Source: Sphingomonas elodea ATCC 31461 | GTDB lineage: Bacteria; Pseudomonadota; Alphaproteobacteria; Sphingomonadales; Sphingomonadaceae | NCBI RefSeq assembly: GCF_000226955.1 | Contig: NZ_AGFU01000036.1 | Location: forward strand, 40,121 to 104,120 | Length of the DNA stretch: 64,000 nt | Reading direction: 5' to 3' | Shown here: positions 1 through 10,132 of the stretch, one piece after another | How the letters are laid out: each line of letters opens with the position of its first letter | How positions within the stretch are numbered: the first letter of the stretch is position 1 | Notes under the pieces: generated by a model | Databases searched by the model: none | What the model saw: only the letters and a program-made list of their open reading frames with translations | What the model was told of the DNA's origin: nothing | Made by a program: the position numbers and the translations under genes

Positions 1-1
1 A

Positions 2-130
2 ACCGGCAGCGAAGCCCCGCTCGCGCTGGTCGGTCCGGGCTTTGCGGGCGTGGCGCTCGCGGGGGGCACGGCGCTGTTCCTGGCGATTACCGCGGGACTG
101 TATCTCTACACGAAGCGGCAGGCGCGGTAA
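2..130 (+). CDS. C-terminal fragment of a membrane protein (5' end outside window)
   Basis: An open frame enters from the left edge and ends at TAA 128-130, giving 42 residues. It contains a Gly/Ala/Leu-rich hydrophobic stretch of about 20 residues (from GVALAGG through ITAGLYLY) followed by a short basic tail, TKRQAR. This is a typical last transmembrane helix with a cytoplasmic positive end. A sugar transporter would fit beside the polyol dehydrogenase that faces it, but too little is visible to name a family. A strong GC-rich palindrome separates the two convergent genes. Confidence 0.6.
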   Translation, partial: TGSEAPLALVGPGFAGVALAGGTALFLAITAGLYLYTKRQAR

Positions 131-152
131 GCGGAACCTCCCGGCCCTTGCA

Positions 153-178
153 CCCCCCTCCCGCTCGCGGGAGGGGGG
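153..178. terminator. GC-rich palindrome between convergent genes, probable bidirectional terminator
   Basis: CCCCCCTCCCGC (153-164) and GCGGGAGGGGGG (167-178) are perfect 12-base inverted arms with a TC centre. There is no long T tract, so termination is inferred from its position between two convergent genes. The same core recurs at 19270-19291. Confidence 0.55.
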
Positions 179-192
179 TTCAAAGGAAGGAC

Positions 193-1626
193 TCAGCCCG
201 CGAGCAGCTCGCCCAGCTTGCCGGCCTGGATCGCCGCATAGGCATCCGCCACTGCCGCGCGATATTGCGCGTCCCCGGCCACCCGCGCCGGGAACACCTG
301 CCGCAGCGCGAGGACTGCCTCGACCGGCGCGGCATCGGTTGCGGCCGCTGCGAGCGTATCGGCCAAGGGATCGGTGATCTTGTCGCCCACCTTGGCCTTC
401 GCCGCTAAGAACGCGATCCACGCCGCCACCGGCACCGCCAGCCGCGCGACCGGCCTCCCGGCATCGAGCGCCGCCGCCGTCGTATCCAGCAGGCGGTAGG
501 GCAGCTTCTGCGAGCCGTCCAAGGCGATCTGGGAGAGCAGGTGGCGGATCGCCGGGTTGCGGAACCGGTCGAGCACCGCATCGACATAGCCGGGCACGTC
601 CAGCCCATCGACCGGCCCCAGCGACGCCGCGATGTCCTGATGCGCCAGCCGCGTCACGAAGCCGCCGAGCGCGGCATCGGACATCGCCTCGAACACCGTC
701 TCATGCCCCAGCACCAGGCCGATATAGGCGAGGCTCGAATGGCTGCCGTTGAGCACCCGCAGCTTGGCCTGCTCATAGCCGCGCACGTCGCTGGTCAGCG
801 TCACGCCCGCCGATGCGAGGTCCGGGCCGTCTTCCATGTCGAAGCGCTGCAGCACCCATTGGGTGAAGGATTCGCGCTGCACCGCGCCCTTGTCCTCGGC
901 GCCCAGGTCGCCCGCCACCTTTGCAAGGAAGGCCGGGTCGCTCGCCGGCGTGATCGAATCGACCATCGAATCAGGGAAGGCCACTTCCGCCGCGATCCAG
1001 TCGGCGAGATCCGCATCCCATATGCGCGCCAGCGCGACGCAGGCGGCGCGGAGCTTGCCGCCATTGCCGGTCATGTTGTCGCAACACAGCATCGCGAACG
1101 GCGCCACGCCCGCGGCGCGGCGATCGGCGAGACCGGTCACGATCCAGCCGATCACGCTCGCGGGCTCCTCGGGCCGTGCAAGGTCGTGGACGATATCGGG
1201 ATGGCCCATGTCCAGCGTGCCGTCGCCGCCCAGGCAATAGCCCTTCTCGGTCACCGTGCTGGTGGCGATCCGCACCTCGGGGCTGGCCAGCAGCACGCGC
1301 AGGCGGGCGCCCTCGCCGGGGCCGATCGCGTCCGAATGCGCGGCGATGATCCGGGTGGAAGGTTCGCGATCAATCACCGCCAGCGTGTACAGCCCGTCCT
1401 GCGCCTTCAGCGCGTCGGTGGTGGTGCCGCTGCGCAACGACACCGCGGCGATGCCCCAGCGCGGATCGCTGTCGAGCACCCTGTCGATGAACGCCGCCTG
1501 GTGGGCGCGGTGGAAGGCGCCGGGGCCGAAATGGACGATTCCGGTGCGGATCGCGGCCGGGTCATGGCCGGGGCGGAGGATGCCGGCAGGAAGCCCGGCG
1601 AGCGACGCGCGCGAAAGGATAGTCAT
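193..1626 (-). CDS. Mannitol dehydrogenase family protein (long-chain polyol dehydrogenase)
   Basis: The 477-residue product belongs to the polyol-specific long-chain dehydrogenase/reductase family (mannitol dehydrogenase, fructuronate reductase, tagaturonate reductase). These enzymes oxidise a sugar alcohol or reduce a uronate with NAD(P). The N-terminal dinucleotide motif GIVHFGPGAFHRAHQ lies at about residues 29-43. The signature SMVDSITP and the catalytic Lys-Asn-His cluster KLRVLNGSH (about residue 288) are both present. The start is ATG 1624-1626, beginning MTILSRASL; an open frame continues far upstream but only as a shadow of the next gene. It is cytoplasmic. The exact substrate cannot be read from sequence; mannitol/fructose or fructuronate are the likely options. 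Confidence 0.92.
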   Translation of the reverse strand: MTILSRASLAGLPAGILRPGHDPAAIRTGIVHFGPGAFHRAHQAAFIDRVLDSDPRWGIAAVSLRSGTTTDALKAQDGLYTLAVIDREPSTRIIAAHSDAIGPGEGARLRVLLASPEVRIATSTVTEKGYCLGGDGTLDMGHPDIVHDLARPEEPASVIGWIVTGLADRRAAGVAPFAMLCCDNMTGNGGKLRAACVALARIWDADLADWIAAEVAFPDSMVDSITPASDPAFLAKVAGDLGAEDKGAVQRESFTQWVLQRFDMEDGPDLASAGVTLTSDVRGYEQAKLRVLNGSHSSLAYIGLVLGHETVFEAMSDAALGGFVTRLAHQDIAASLGPVDGLDVPGYVDAVLDRFRNPAIRHLLSQIALDGSQKLPYRLLDTTAAALDAGRPVARLAVPVAAWIAFLAAKAKVGDKITDPLADTLAAAATDAAPVEAVLALRQVFPARVAGDAQYRAAVADAYAAIQAGKLGELLAG

Positions 1627-1658
1627 ATGGTCAGGCCAATCAGACCTGCCGGGTAAAG

Positions 1659-2663
1659 TCAATCGCGCGCGCTGCCGCCCAGCGCCGGGGGCAGCAGCGG
1701 CCTGCCCAGATCGGGCCGGCGCTCCCGCGTGCCCCGCGGCAGGAAGAAGCGCACCTGCCGGTTGGGAAAGTCGATCTCCACCCGGCGGAAGCTGCGCATC
1801 GCATCCATGCCGAGCATGATCGCCGGCCGCCTGGTGAGGCCGAAGCGCTTGAACGGCTCGGCCTCGGCAAAGGCGACCGGCAGCACGTCGAACGCGACGT
1901 TGCTCACCCGCATTGCCGGCACATGGCCATATTGCGCCTGGGTGGTGCCGCCATCGACGCTGGTCAGCTCGATCGTCTGCAATGCCCCGACGTTGCGGCC
2001 GACCTTGCGGCGCAGCGCCTCGTTGCCCATCGTCACCTGCGATCCGGTATCGAGCACCACCTGCACGCGCGTATTGGCATAATAGGCGTCGGTCACGATC
2101 AGCTGGCCGAACTGATCCTTGGCGGAAACGACGATCTCGTCCGGTGCATGCTTGTGGTTGCGCTTGCGCTTCACGCTCGGCCGCACCGCCATGGTGCCGG
2201 TGTCGAAGTCGATCGTCACCTGGTGATCGCGCAGCGTGTCGATGCCGAGCAGCCCGGCTGCCCCGATATTGCGCGCCTCGAACGCCGGCGCGACGATCTG
2301 GTGCGACCTGCCGATCGACTCGATGGCGAGATCGGGGACGATCACGGTGCCGACCCGGCTGCGCCCGGTCATCGAGGTCACGGTCACCTCGGTCCCCGCC
2401 GCCAGCCCCAGCCGGCCCGCCAGCTCGCGCGAGACGACGGTACGCTCGGCACCGGTATCGATGATGAAGTTGTACGGCCCCTGCCGCAGGATCGCGACCG
2501 GCACGGTCAGGCGGGCACTGGTCTCGCCGAGTGCCAGCTGGATCGCGTCCGGCGCGCCGGCGGCGGGCGCGGTTTCGGGATCGGTCCGCACCGCCACCGG
2601 CCCGCCGGCAAGCAGGCCGAGGGGCAATCCCCAGAGGATCAACGCAGACGGGACTCCAACCAT
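1659..2663 (-). CDS. Retropepsin-like aspartic protease family protein, two-lobed, exported
   Basis: The 334-residue protein has a hydrophobic N-terminus (SALILWGLPLGLLAGG) that looks like a signal sequence or anchor. It carries two copies of the aspartyl-protease core: FIIDTGAERTVV with the Asp at residue 69, and VLDTGSQVTMG near residue 205. Each copy is followed by a hydrophobic-hydrophobic-Gly element (AAGLLGIDTLR, AIMLGMDAMR). Bacterial retropepsin-like proteins usually have one DTG motif and act as dimers; here two halves are fused, as in pepsin. It probably acts in the periplasm on an unknown substrate. It lies between the dehydrogenase and the Lhr helicase, with no evident functional link to either. 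Confidence 0.82.
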   Translation of the reverse strand: MVGVPSALILWGLPLGLLAGGPVAVRTDPETAPAAGAPDAIQLALGETSARLTVPVAILRQGPYNFIIDTGAERTVVSRELAGRLGLAAGTEVTVTSMTGRSRVGTVIVPDLAIESIGRSHQIVAPAFEARNIGAAGLLGIDTLRDHQVTIDFDTGTMAVRPSVKRKRNHKHAPDEIVVSAKDQFGQLIVTDAYYANTRVQVVLDTGSQVTMGNEALRRKVGRNVGALQTIELTSVDGGTTQAQYGHVPAMRVSNVAFDVLPVAFAEAEPFKRFGLTRRPAIMLGMDAMRSFRRVEIDFPNRQVRFFLPRGTRERRPDLGRPLLPPALGGSARD

Positions 2664-2716
2664 GACCGCAATTTACCTGCTCCCATGTTGCGCAGCAATC
2701 CCGCAAAAGAACGGGG

Positions 2717-5128
2717 TCAGTCGAGCCGCATCGCCTCGGCAGCAATCGCCTCCGCCTCTTCGAGCAGCGCATCTTCGGTGGTGCCCTGCGCCACCGATTC
2801 GCGACCGATCATGATCAGCACCGGAACTGCCATGGGACTGACCCGCGCCAGGTCGACATGGAGCATTCGCTCACCGGCCTCGTCGAGCAGCCGGGCGAGC
2901 CGTCCGACATCGGTCATCTTCGCCCGTGCATCTTCCCAGGCGGCGCGCAGCAGCAGATGGTCGGGCTCGTACTTGCGCAGCACGTCGTAGATCAGGTCGG
3001 TCGAGAAGGTGACCTGCCGCCCGGTCTTCTTCTTGCCCGGATGCTGGCGCTCGACCAGCCCGCCGATGATCGCCACCTCGCGGAACGCCCGCTTGAGCAG
3101 CGCCGAGCCCTGCACCCACTCGACGAACTCATGCTCGAGAATGTCCGGCGAGAAGAGCGGCCGCGGATCGGCGATCTTCTCCAGCCCATAGACCGCCAGC
3201 GCATAATCATTGGCGACGAAGCCCAAAGGCTTCAGCCCCAGTGCCTCCATCCGCCGCGTGACCAGCATGCCCAGCGACTGGTGCGCGTTCCAGCCTTCGA
3301 AGCTGTAGACGACCAGGTGGTGCCGGCCTTCATGCGGGAAGGTCTCGACCAGCAATTGCCCCGGCGCGGGCAGCGCCGATCGGCGCGCCTGCGTCTCCAG
3401 CCATTCGGCGACGTCCGCCGGAAAGCGCGCCCATTGGCGCCGATCGAACAGAAAGGCGCGGACGCGATCGGCAAGGTTTGCGGTGATCGCCAGCCGCGCG
3501 CCCATATAGCTCGGCACGCGCGCCTGCCTGGACGTCGCGCGGACGATCAGATCGGTCGCCTCCACCCGCTCCACTTCCAACGCCAGGCCGCCGAAGAAGA
3601 AGGTGTCGCCGGGCGAGAGCGCGGCGGCGAACCCCTCTTCCACCTTGCCCAGCCGCCTGCCGTTCTTGAAGCGCACCTCGAGCATCGGCGATTCGACGAT
3701 GATGCCGGCGTTGAGCCGATGCTGCGCAATAAAGGCGGGCTGGGTGACGCGCCACAGGCCGTCGCGCCCCCGGGTCAGCCGCTTGAACTTGTCATAGGCG
3801 CGCAAGCTGTAGCCGCCGTCCGCGATGAAGTTGAGGACGCGATCGAACACATCCTCGGTCAGCGCCGAATAGGGCAATGCTGCACGCACTTCCTGCAGCA
3901 TGTCCTCCGCCCGGAAAGGCGCGGCGCAGGCGCAGCCCATCACATGCTGGGCCAGCACGTCGAGCGCGCCGGGGCGGAAAAGATCGGGATCCAGCTCGCC
4001 CGCCGCCACCGCATCGAGTGCGGCGCGCGCCTCCAGATATTCGAAGCGGTTGCCGGGGATCAGCACCGCCTCGCTCGCCTCGTCGAGCCGGTGGTTGGCC
4101 CGCCCGATCCGCTGGAGCAGCCGCGACGAGCCCTTGGGCGCTCCCATCTGGATCACGCAATCGACATCGCCCCAGTCGACGCCGAGATCGAGGCTCGCGG
4201 TGGCGACGAGCGCGCGCAATCGCCCCTCGGCCATCGCCTGCTCCGCCTTCTGCCGCGCCTCCAGGCTGAGGCTGCCATGATGCACGCCGATCGGCAGCTT
4301 GCGCTCGTTCACCTTCCACAGCTGCTGGAAGACGAGTTCGGCCAGGCCACGGGTGTTGCAGAAGACGATCGTCGTCTTGTGCGTCTCGATCTCCGCCATC
4401 ACCTGCGGGATGGCATAGATGCCCGAATGCCCGGCCCAGGGCACGCGGCCCTCGGGCAGCAGGATGGCGATATCGGGATCGGCGCCCTTTTCGCCCTGCA
4501 CCAGCGTCACCGAATCGATGTCCCCATAGGGCGCGAGCCAGGCGCGATAGCCGTCCGGATCGGCGACGGTGGCGGAGAGCCCGACGCGGCGGAAGCCCGG
4601 CGCCAGCCGCTCCAGCCGGGCGAGCGCCAGCGCCAGCAGGTCGCCGCGCTTGCCGGTGGCGAAGGCGTGGATCTCGTCGATCACCACCGTCCTCAGCCCG
4701 GCGAACATCGTCAGGCTGTCCTCGTAGGAGAGCAGCAGGCTGAGCGATTCGGGGGTGGTCATCAGCACCTGGGGCGGGCGGGCGCGCTGGCGAACCTTCT
4801 TCTCGTGCGGGGTGTCGCCGGTGCGCGTCTCCACCCGGATGGGCAGCCCCATCTCCTCGATCGGCGTCAGCAGGTTGCGCTGCACGTCCACCGCCAGCGC
4901 CTTCAAGGGCGAGATGTAGAGCGTGTGCAACCCCTCGCCCGGCGCCGCGATCAGGTCGGCGAGCGTCGGCAGGAAGCCGGACAGCGTCTTGCCCGCGCCG
5001 GTGGGGGCGACGAGCAGCGCATGGCTGCCCGCCCGCGCCGCCGCGAGCATGTCGCGCTGGTGCCGGCGCGGCGCCCATCCGCGCGCGGCGAACCAGTCTG
5101 CCAAAGCTGTGGGGAGATCGATCGGCAC
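2717..5128 (-). CDS. lhr: Ligase-associated DNA damage response DEXH-box helicase (Lhr family)
   Basis: The 803-residue superfamily 2 helicase has Walker A APTGAGKT at residues 41-48, a DEIH box near 149-152 (VVIDEIHAF) and motif III GLSATV near 184. The helicase C-domain follows (QMGAPKGSSRLLQRIGRANH), then the Lhr-specific C-terminal domains. About 800 residues is the usual size of the short Lhr type that in many proteobacteria neighbours an ATP-dependent ligase and a PdeM-type phosphoesterase; neither is present here. The start is placed at GTG 5126-5128 (VPIDLPTALADWF). An open frame runs further upstream, but it would cross the promoter and start of the divergent peptidase gene. A 3'-to-5' helicase role in DNA repair is inferred from the family. 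Confidence 0.92.
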   Translation of the reverse strand: MPIDLPTALADWFAARGWAPRRHQRDMLAAARAGSHALLVAPTGAGKTLSGFLPTLADLIAAPGEGLHTLYISPLKALAVDVQRNLLTPIEEMGLPIRVETRTGDTPHEKKVRQRARPPQVLMTTPESLSLLLSYEDSLTMFAGLRTVVIDEIHAFATGKRGDLLALALARLERLAPGFRRVGLSATVADPDGYRAWLAPYGDIDSVTLVQGEKGADPDIAILLPEGRVPWAGHSGIYAIPQVMAEIETHKTTIVFCNTRGLAELVFQQLWKVNERKLPIGVHHGSLSLEARQKAEQAMAEGRLRALVATASLDLGVDWGDVDCVIQMGAPKGSSRLLQRIGRANHRLDEASEAVLIPGNRFEYLEARAALDAVAAGELDPDLFRPGALDVLAQHVMGCACAAPFRAEDMLQEVRAALPYSALTEDVFDRVLNFIADGGYSLRAYDKFKRLTRGRDGLWRVTQPAFIAQHRLNAGIIVESPMLEVRFKNGRRLGKVEEGFAAALSPGDTFFFGGLALEVERVEATDLIVRATSRQARVPSYMGARLAITANLADRVRAFLFDRRQWARFPADVAEWLETQARRSALPAPGQLLVETFPHEGRHHLVVYSFEGWNAHQSLGMLVTRRMEALGLKPLGFVANDYALAVYGLEKIADPRPLFSPDILEHEFVEWVQGSALLKRAFREVAIIGGLVERQHPGKKKTGRQVTFSTDLIYDVLRKYEPDHLLLRAAWEDARAKMTDVGRLARLLDEAGERMLHVDLARVSPMAVPVLIMIGRESVAQGTTEDALLEEAEAIAAEAMRLD

Positions 5129-5225
5129 GCCCCCTATGTAGGGAGCGCATGCGCTGCTGGGGAGGCGCTTCCCATCCGGCCGTTTGCATGCTCCATTGCG
5201 GGCAGGGCAAAACAGGGGAAACCGG

Positions 5226-6632
5226 ATGAAGTCGCTTCTTGCCACCAGCGCGCTGCTCGCGCTCGCCATCGCCGCGCCGGCCGCCGCGCAGACGCGGCCC
5301 GATCAGGCGAAGTTCTTCGAGCTCTACAAGGAGCTGGTCGAGACCAACACGGTCGTCAATGTCGGCAGCTGCACCCAGGCGGCCGAACAGATTGCCGCGC
5401 GGATGAAGGCGGCCGGCTTCAAGGACGAGCAGCTCACCCTGTTCGCCACCCCCGAGCATCCCAGGGACGGCGGGCTGGTCGCGGTCTATCCGGGCACCTC
5501 GAAAAAGGCGAAGCCGATCCTGCTGCTCGCGCATATCGACGTGGTCGCCGCCAAGCGCGAGGACTGGACCCGCGATCCGTTCAAGCTGGTCGAGGAAAAC
5601 GGCTATTATTATGCCCGCGGCGCCGTGGACGACAAGGCGATGGCGGCAACCTGGGCGGACACGCTGATCCGCTTCCAGCAGGCCGGGTACAAGCCCAGGC
5701 GCACCGTGAAGCTGGCGCTGACCTGCGGCGAGGAGACGACCTGGGCGTTCAACGGCGCCGAATGGCTCTCGAAGAACAGGCGCGACCTGATCGACGCCGA
5801 ATTCGCGCTCAACGAAGGCGGCGGCGGCAAGTCGGACGGGCACGGCAAGGTGCTGGTCCAGCAGATGCAGGTCGGCGAGAAGGCGGTGCAGAATTATCGG
5901 CTGGAAACCAGCAATCCCGGCGGCCACAGTTCGATTCCGGTGCCGGAGAACGCGATCTACCAGCTGGCCGATGCGCTGGTGAAGATCCGCGCCCACGACT
6001 TCCCGCTGGAGCTTTCGGACACCACCCGCGCCTATTTCGCCAAGGCGGGCGCGGCGCGGACGGACGCGATGGGCAAGGCGATGGTGGCGATCGCGGCCAA
6101 CCCGGCCGACAAGGCGGCCGAGACGCTGCTCAACACCGATCGGATCTTCCATTCGATGCTGCGCACCACCTGCGTCGCGACCTTGCTGGAGGGCGGCCAC
6201 GCCAACAACGCGCTGCCGCAGCGCGCGGCGGCGAACGTCAACTGCCGCATCTTCCCAGGGCACAGCAGCGAGGAAGTCCAGAAGGCGCTGGTCGCCGCGA
6301 TCGGCGACGCGAAGGTGACGGTCACGATGGTCCCGCCGGTGCGGCCGATCGCGAAGCCGCCCGCACTCGACCCGAAGGTCGTGGGGCCCGCGGAGAAGCT
6401 GGTCGCGAAATATTTCCCCGGCGTGCCGCTGGTGCCGACCATGTCGACCGGCGCGACCGACGCCATCTTCCTCGCCGCCGTCGGCATCCCCACCTATGGC
6501 GTGCCCGGCGGCTGGGGCGATCCGGACGGCAACGGCGTTCACGGGCTGAACGAGCGGGTGGAGATGCGCTCGCTCTACACCGGGCGCGACTATCTGTTCG
6601 ATCTGGTGAAGGCCTATGCCGAACAGGAATAG
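5226..6632 (+). CDS. Secreted M20 family metallopeptidase
   Basis: The 468-residue zinc peptidase opens with a clear Sec signal peptide (basic N-terminus, LLALAIAAPAAAQ, cleavage near residue 22). M20 metal ligands are in the expected order: AHIDVV (about 104), GAVDDK (about 132), CGEETT (about 168) and GVHGLNERV near the C-terminus. A central dimerisation lid contains GGHSSIP. It probably removes residues from periplasmic peptides. ATG 5226 is preceded by GGGGAAA and matches the signal peptide, so longer upstream starts are rejected. It is divergent from lhr, with 97 bases between the starts holding both promoters. Confidence 0.93.
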   Translation: MKSLLATSALLALAIAAPAAAQTRPDQAKFFELYKELVETNTVVNVGSCTQAAEQIAARMKAAGFKDEQLTLFATPEHPRDGGLVAVYPGTSKKAKPILLLAHIDVVAAKREDWTRDPFKLVEENGYYYARGAVDDKAMAATWADTLIRFQQAGYKPRRTVKLALTCGEETTWAFNGAEWLSKNRRDLIDAEFALNEGGGGKSDGHGKVLVQQMQVGEKAVQNYRLETSNPGGHSSIPVPENAIYQLADALVKIRAHDFPLELSDTTRAYFAKAGAARTDAMGKAMVAIAANPADKAAETLLNTDRIFHSMLRTTCVATLLEGGHANNALPQRAAANVNCRIFPGHSSEEVQKALVAAIGDAKVTVTMVPPVRPIAKPPALDPKVVGPAEKLVAKYFPGVPLVPTMSTGATDAIFLAAVGIPTYGVPGGWGDPDGNGVHGLNERVEMRSLYTGRDYLFDLVKAYAEQE

Positions 6633-6718
6633 GCACCAGGGTTCGAACTGACGGCGGCGGCAGCGGCGCGCACGCCTGCCAACATTACGGATACGCCTTT
6701 GCGGCGATCTGCTGGATC

Positions 6719-6738
6719 CAGCGGGGGAAACCCCGCTG
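6719..6738 (+). promoter_or_regulatory. GAAA-capped leader hairpin ahead of the oleate hydratase gene
   Basis: CAGCGGGG (6719-6726), GAAA, CCCCGCTG (6731-6738) form a perfect 8-pair stem with a GNRA tetraloop. It ends six bases before the Shine-Dalgarno GAGGAGG (6744-6750). It may stabilise the mRNA 5' end or cap the leader; no function is demonstrated. Confidence 0.4.
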
Positions 6739-6758
6739 CATTCGAGGAGGATCGCACC

Positions 6759-7874
6759 ATGGCCCATTCCACCCCGGCCTGGCTCGCCGGGCCGGCCAAT
6801 GCCGCGCCGCAAGGCTTCGTCCACGCGCCGGATACCACCGCCGGCTATTGGTACCAGCGGCCCGAGAACACGCTGCCGCCGCCCGATTTCTGGAGTCCCT
6901 ATGCCCGCAACCGGCCGCTGCCGACGCCGGGGGTGGAAGCGCGCAAGGCGTGGATCGTCGGCAGCGGGATCGCCGGTCTCGCCGCCGCCTTCTATCTGAT
7001 CCGCGACGGCCATATGCCGCCCGCCAACATCACCATCCTCGATGCCGCGCATGTCGAGGGCGGCTCGCTCGACGGCGCGGGCGATGCGGAGCGCGGCTAT
7101 CTGATCCGCGGCGGCCGCGAGATGAACTGGAACTACGACAATCTGTGGGATCTGTTCCAGGATGTGCCGGCGCTGGAGCTGCCCGCCGGCTACAGCGTGC
7201 TCGACGAATATCGCTGGGTGAACGATCGCGATCCCAATTATTCCAGGGCGCGGCTGATGCACCGGCAGGGCGCGATCAAGGACTTCAGCACCTTCGGCCT
7301 GTCGCGCAAGGACCAGTGGGAGATCGTCCGGCTGCTGCTCAAGCGCAAGGACGAGGTGGGCGACACCACGATCGCGCAATATTTCAACAAGGGCTTCTTC
7401 GAGACGAACTTCTGGGCGCTGTTCCGCACCATGTTCGCCTTTCAGGAATGGCACAGCCTGCTCGAGATGAAGCTGTACCTGCACCGCTTCCTCGATTCGG
7501 TGGACGGCTTTGCCGACATGTCGGTCGTCCTGTTCCCCAAATACGACCAGTTCGACACCTTCGTCCGCCCCCTCACCAGGATGCTGCGCGAGCAGGGCGT
7601 GCGTTTCCAGTTCGACACCCGTGCCTATGATCTCGATTTCGCCCTGGCGGGCGAACAGCGCACCGTCACCGGCATCCGGGCGATGGTCGGCGGCGAAGCG
7701 ACGGTGCTGCCGGTGGCGGCCGAGGACCTCGTCTTCGTGCTGCCGGGCTCGATGACCGAGGGCACCGCCTATGGCGACATGGACCAGGCGCCGGTGCTGG
7801 CGCGCGGCGGCCAGTGGGTGGGCGAAGCTGCGGACACCGTGCGCGGCTGGATGGCCGGGCTGAAGGAGCGCTGA
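6759..7874 (+). CDS. ohyA: Oleate hydratase family protein, C-terminally short
   Basis: Oleate hydratases are FAD-dependent enzymes that add water to cis-9 double bonds of unsaturated fatty acids. The 371-residue product keeps the family N-terminus (GYWYQRPENTLPPPDFWSPY), the Rossmann FAD motif WIVGSGIAGLAAAF (about 66-79), the catalytic RGGREMNW segment (about 118-125), MFAFQEWHSL and GSMTEGTAYGDMDQAPVL. Known members run to roughly 520-650 residues. This one stops about 20 residues after the GDMD element and has an unrelated-looking end (TVRGWMAGLKER). Only 26 bases separate the stop from a terminator, so no frameshifted remainder follows. The ATG at 6759 has Shine-Dalgarno GAGGAGG. The family call is firm, but whether it is still active is not. 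Confidence 0.85.
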   Translation: MAHSTPAWLAGPANAAPQGFVHAPDTTAGYWYQRPENTLPPPDFWSPYARNRPLPTPGVEARKAWIVGSGIAGLAAAFYLIRDGHMPPANITILDAAHVEGGSLDGAGDAERGYLIRGGREMNWNYDNLWDLFQDVPALELPAGYSVLDEYRWVNDRDPNYSRARLMHRQGAIKDFSTFGLSRKDQWEIVRLLLKRKDEVGDTTIAQYFNKGFFETNFWALFRTMFAFQEWHSLLEMKLYLHRFLDSVDGFADMSVVLFPKYDQFDTFVRPLTRMLREQGVRFQFDTRAYDLDFALAGEQRTVTGIRAMVGGEATVLPVAAEDLVFVLPGSMTEGTAYGDMDQAPVLARGGQWVGEAADTVRGWMAGLKER

Positions 7875-7894
7875 GGCCTCGATCCCGCACCAAC

Positions 7895-7933
7895 AAAAAA
7901 GGGCCGGCGGATCGCTCCGCCGGCCCCTCTTTT
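7895..7933. terminator. Bidirectional intrinsic terminator between ohyA and groEL
   Basis: Eleven perfect pairs, GGGCCGGCGGA (7901-7911) with TCCGCCGGCCC (7916-7926), enclose a TCGC loop. An A6 run on the left (7895-7900) serves groEL on the minus strand, and CTCTTTT on the right serves the plus-strand gene. Confidence 0.9.
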
Positions 7934-7949
7934 CGCGTCGGGCGCGGAC

Positions 7950-9596
<1,647 letters not shown>

Positions 9597-9639
9597 TCAA
9601 TCTGCGGAAGTTTAGGAAGTTTAGGGTAAAACGACGTGC

Positions 9640-9927
9640 TCAGCCGACGATGCCGAGGATGTCGCTTTCCTTCATGATCAGCAGGTCTTCGCCGTTCACC
9701 TTCACTTCGGTGCCGGACCACTTGCCGAACAGGATGCGATCCCCCGACTTCACGTCGAGCGGGGTTACCTTGCCATCTTCGGCCTTGGTGCCGGTGCCGA
9801 CGGCGACGACTTCGCCTTCCTGCGGCTTTTCCTTGGCGGTGTCGGGGATGATGATCCCGCCGGCGGTCTTTTCCTCGGCTTCGACGCGGCGGACGAGCAC
9901 GCGGTCGTGCAACGGACGGAAGTTCAT
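9640..9927 (-). CDS. groES: Co-chaperonin GroES (10 kDa)
   Basis: The 95-residue heptameric lid of the GroEL chamber begins [14 protein letters not shown]. It contains the mobile loop ([20 protein letters not shown]) and ends in ESDILGIVG. The ATG at 9925-9927 has AGAGGA about six bases upstream. Open frame continues upstream through the CIRCE and promoter but is non-coding there. It is the first gene of groESL. Confidence 0.99.
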   Translation of the reverse strand: MNFRPLHDRVLVRRVEAEEKTAGGIIIPDTAKEKPQEGEVVAVGTGTKAEDGKVTPLDVKSGDRILFGKWSGTEVKVNGEDLLIMKESDILGIVG

Positions 9928-9959
9928 TGCCTGATCCTCTTTCAGGTGGATTTCGGTGT

Positions 9960-9986
9960 TTAGCACTCGGTCCCCCGGAGTGCTAA
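9960..9986 (-). promoter_or_regulatory. CIRCE operator (HrcA binding site) of groESL
   Basis: TTAGCACTC (9960-9968), nine bases, GAGTGCTAA (9978-9986) is an exact match to the CIRCE consensus. It lies 32 bases upstream of the groES start and just downstream of the predicted -10 box. HrcA would repress groESL here and release it on heat shock. No hrcA gene is in the window. Confidence 0.97.
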
Positions 9987-9993
9987 CAGTCGA

Positions 9994-10022
9994 CATATGT
10001 GAAGCGCCGGGGGCAGCGTCAA
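9994..10022 (-). promoter_or_regulatory. Predicted groESL promoter
   Basis: On the minus strand a -35 TTGACG (10022-10017) is spaced 17 bases from a -10 CATATG (9999-9994). CIRCE begins seven bases downstream, where it would cover the start of transcription. A sigma-32-type promoter cannot be excluded. Confidence 0.65.
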
Positions 10023-10132
10023 CGGGTGCGACCGGAACTTTTTTCGGCGTGTTGGGCCGATAAGACGGGTCGTTGCCTCCTCCCCGCGCATCCGGTAGCA
10101 CCGGATGCTGAATACGCTTTGAGGAGCCGCCG

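Noticed and set aside
3792-7484. A 1230-codon open frame on the minus strand
   Set aside because: It is antisense to two well-supported plus-strand genes and then out of frame with lhr. No family motif is visible.
2858-7630. A 1590-codon open frame on the plus strand
   Set aside because: It runs antisense to lhr and then out of frame through the M20 peptidase and oleate hydratase genes. Its composition is Arg/Gly/Gln-rich with no domain, as expected from high-GC shadow frames.
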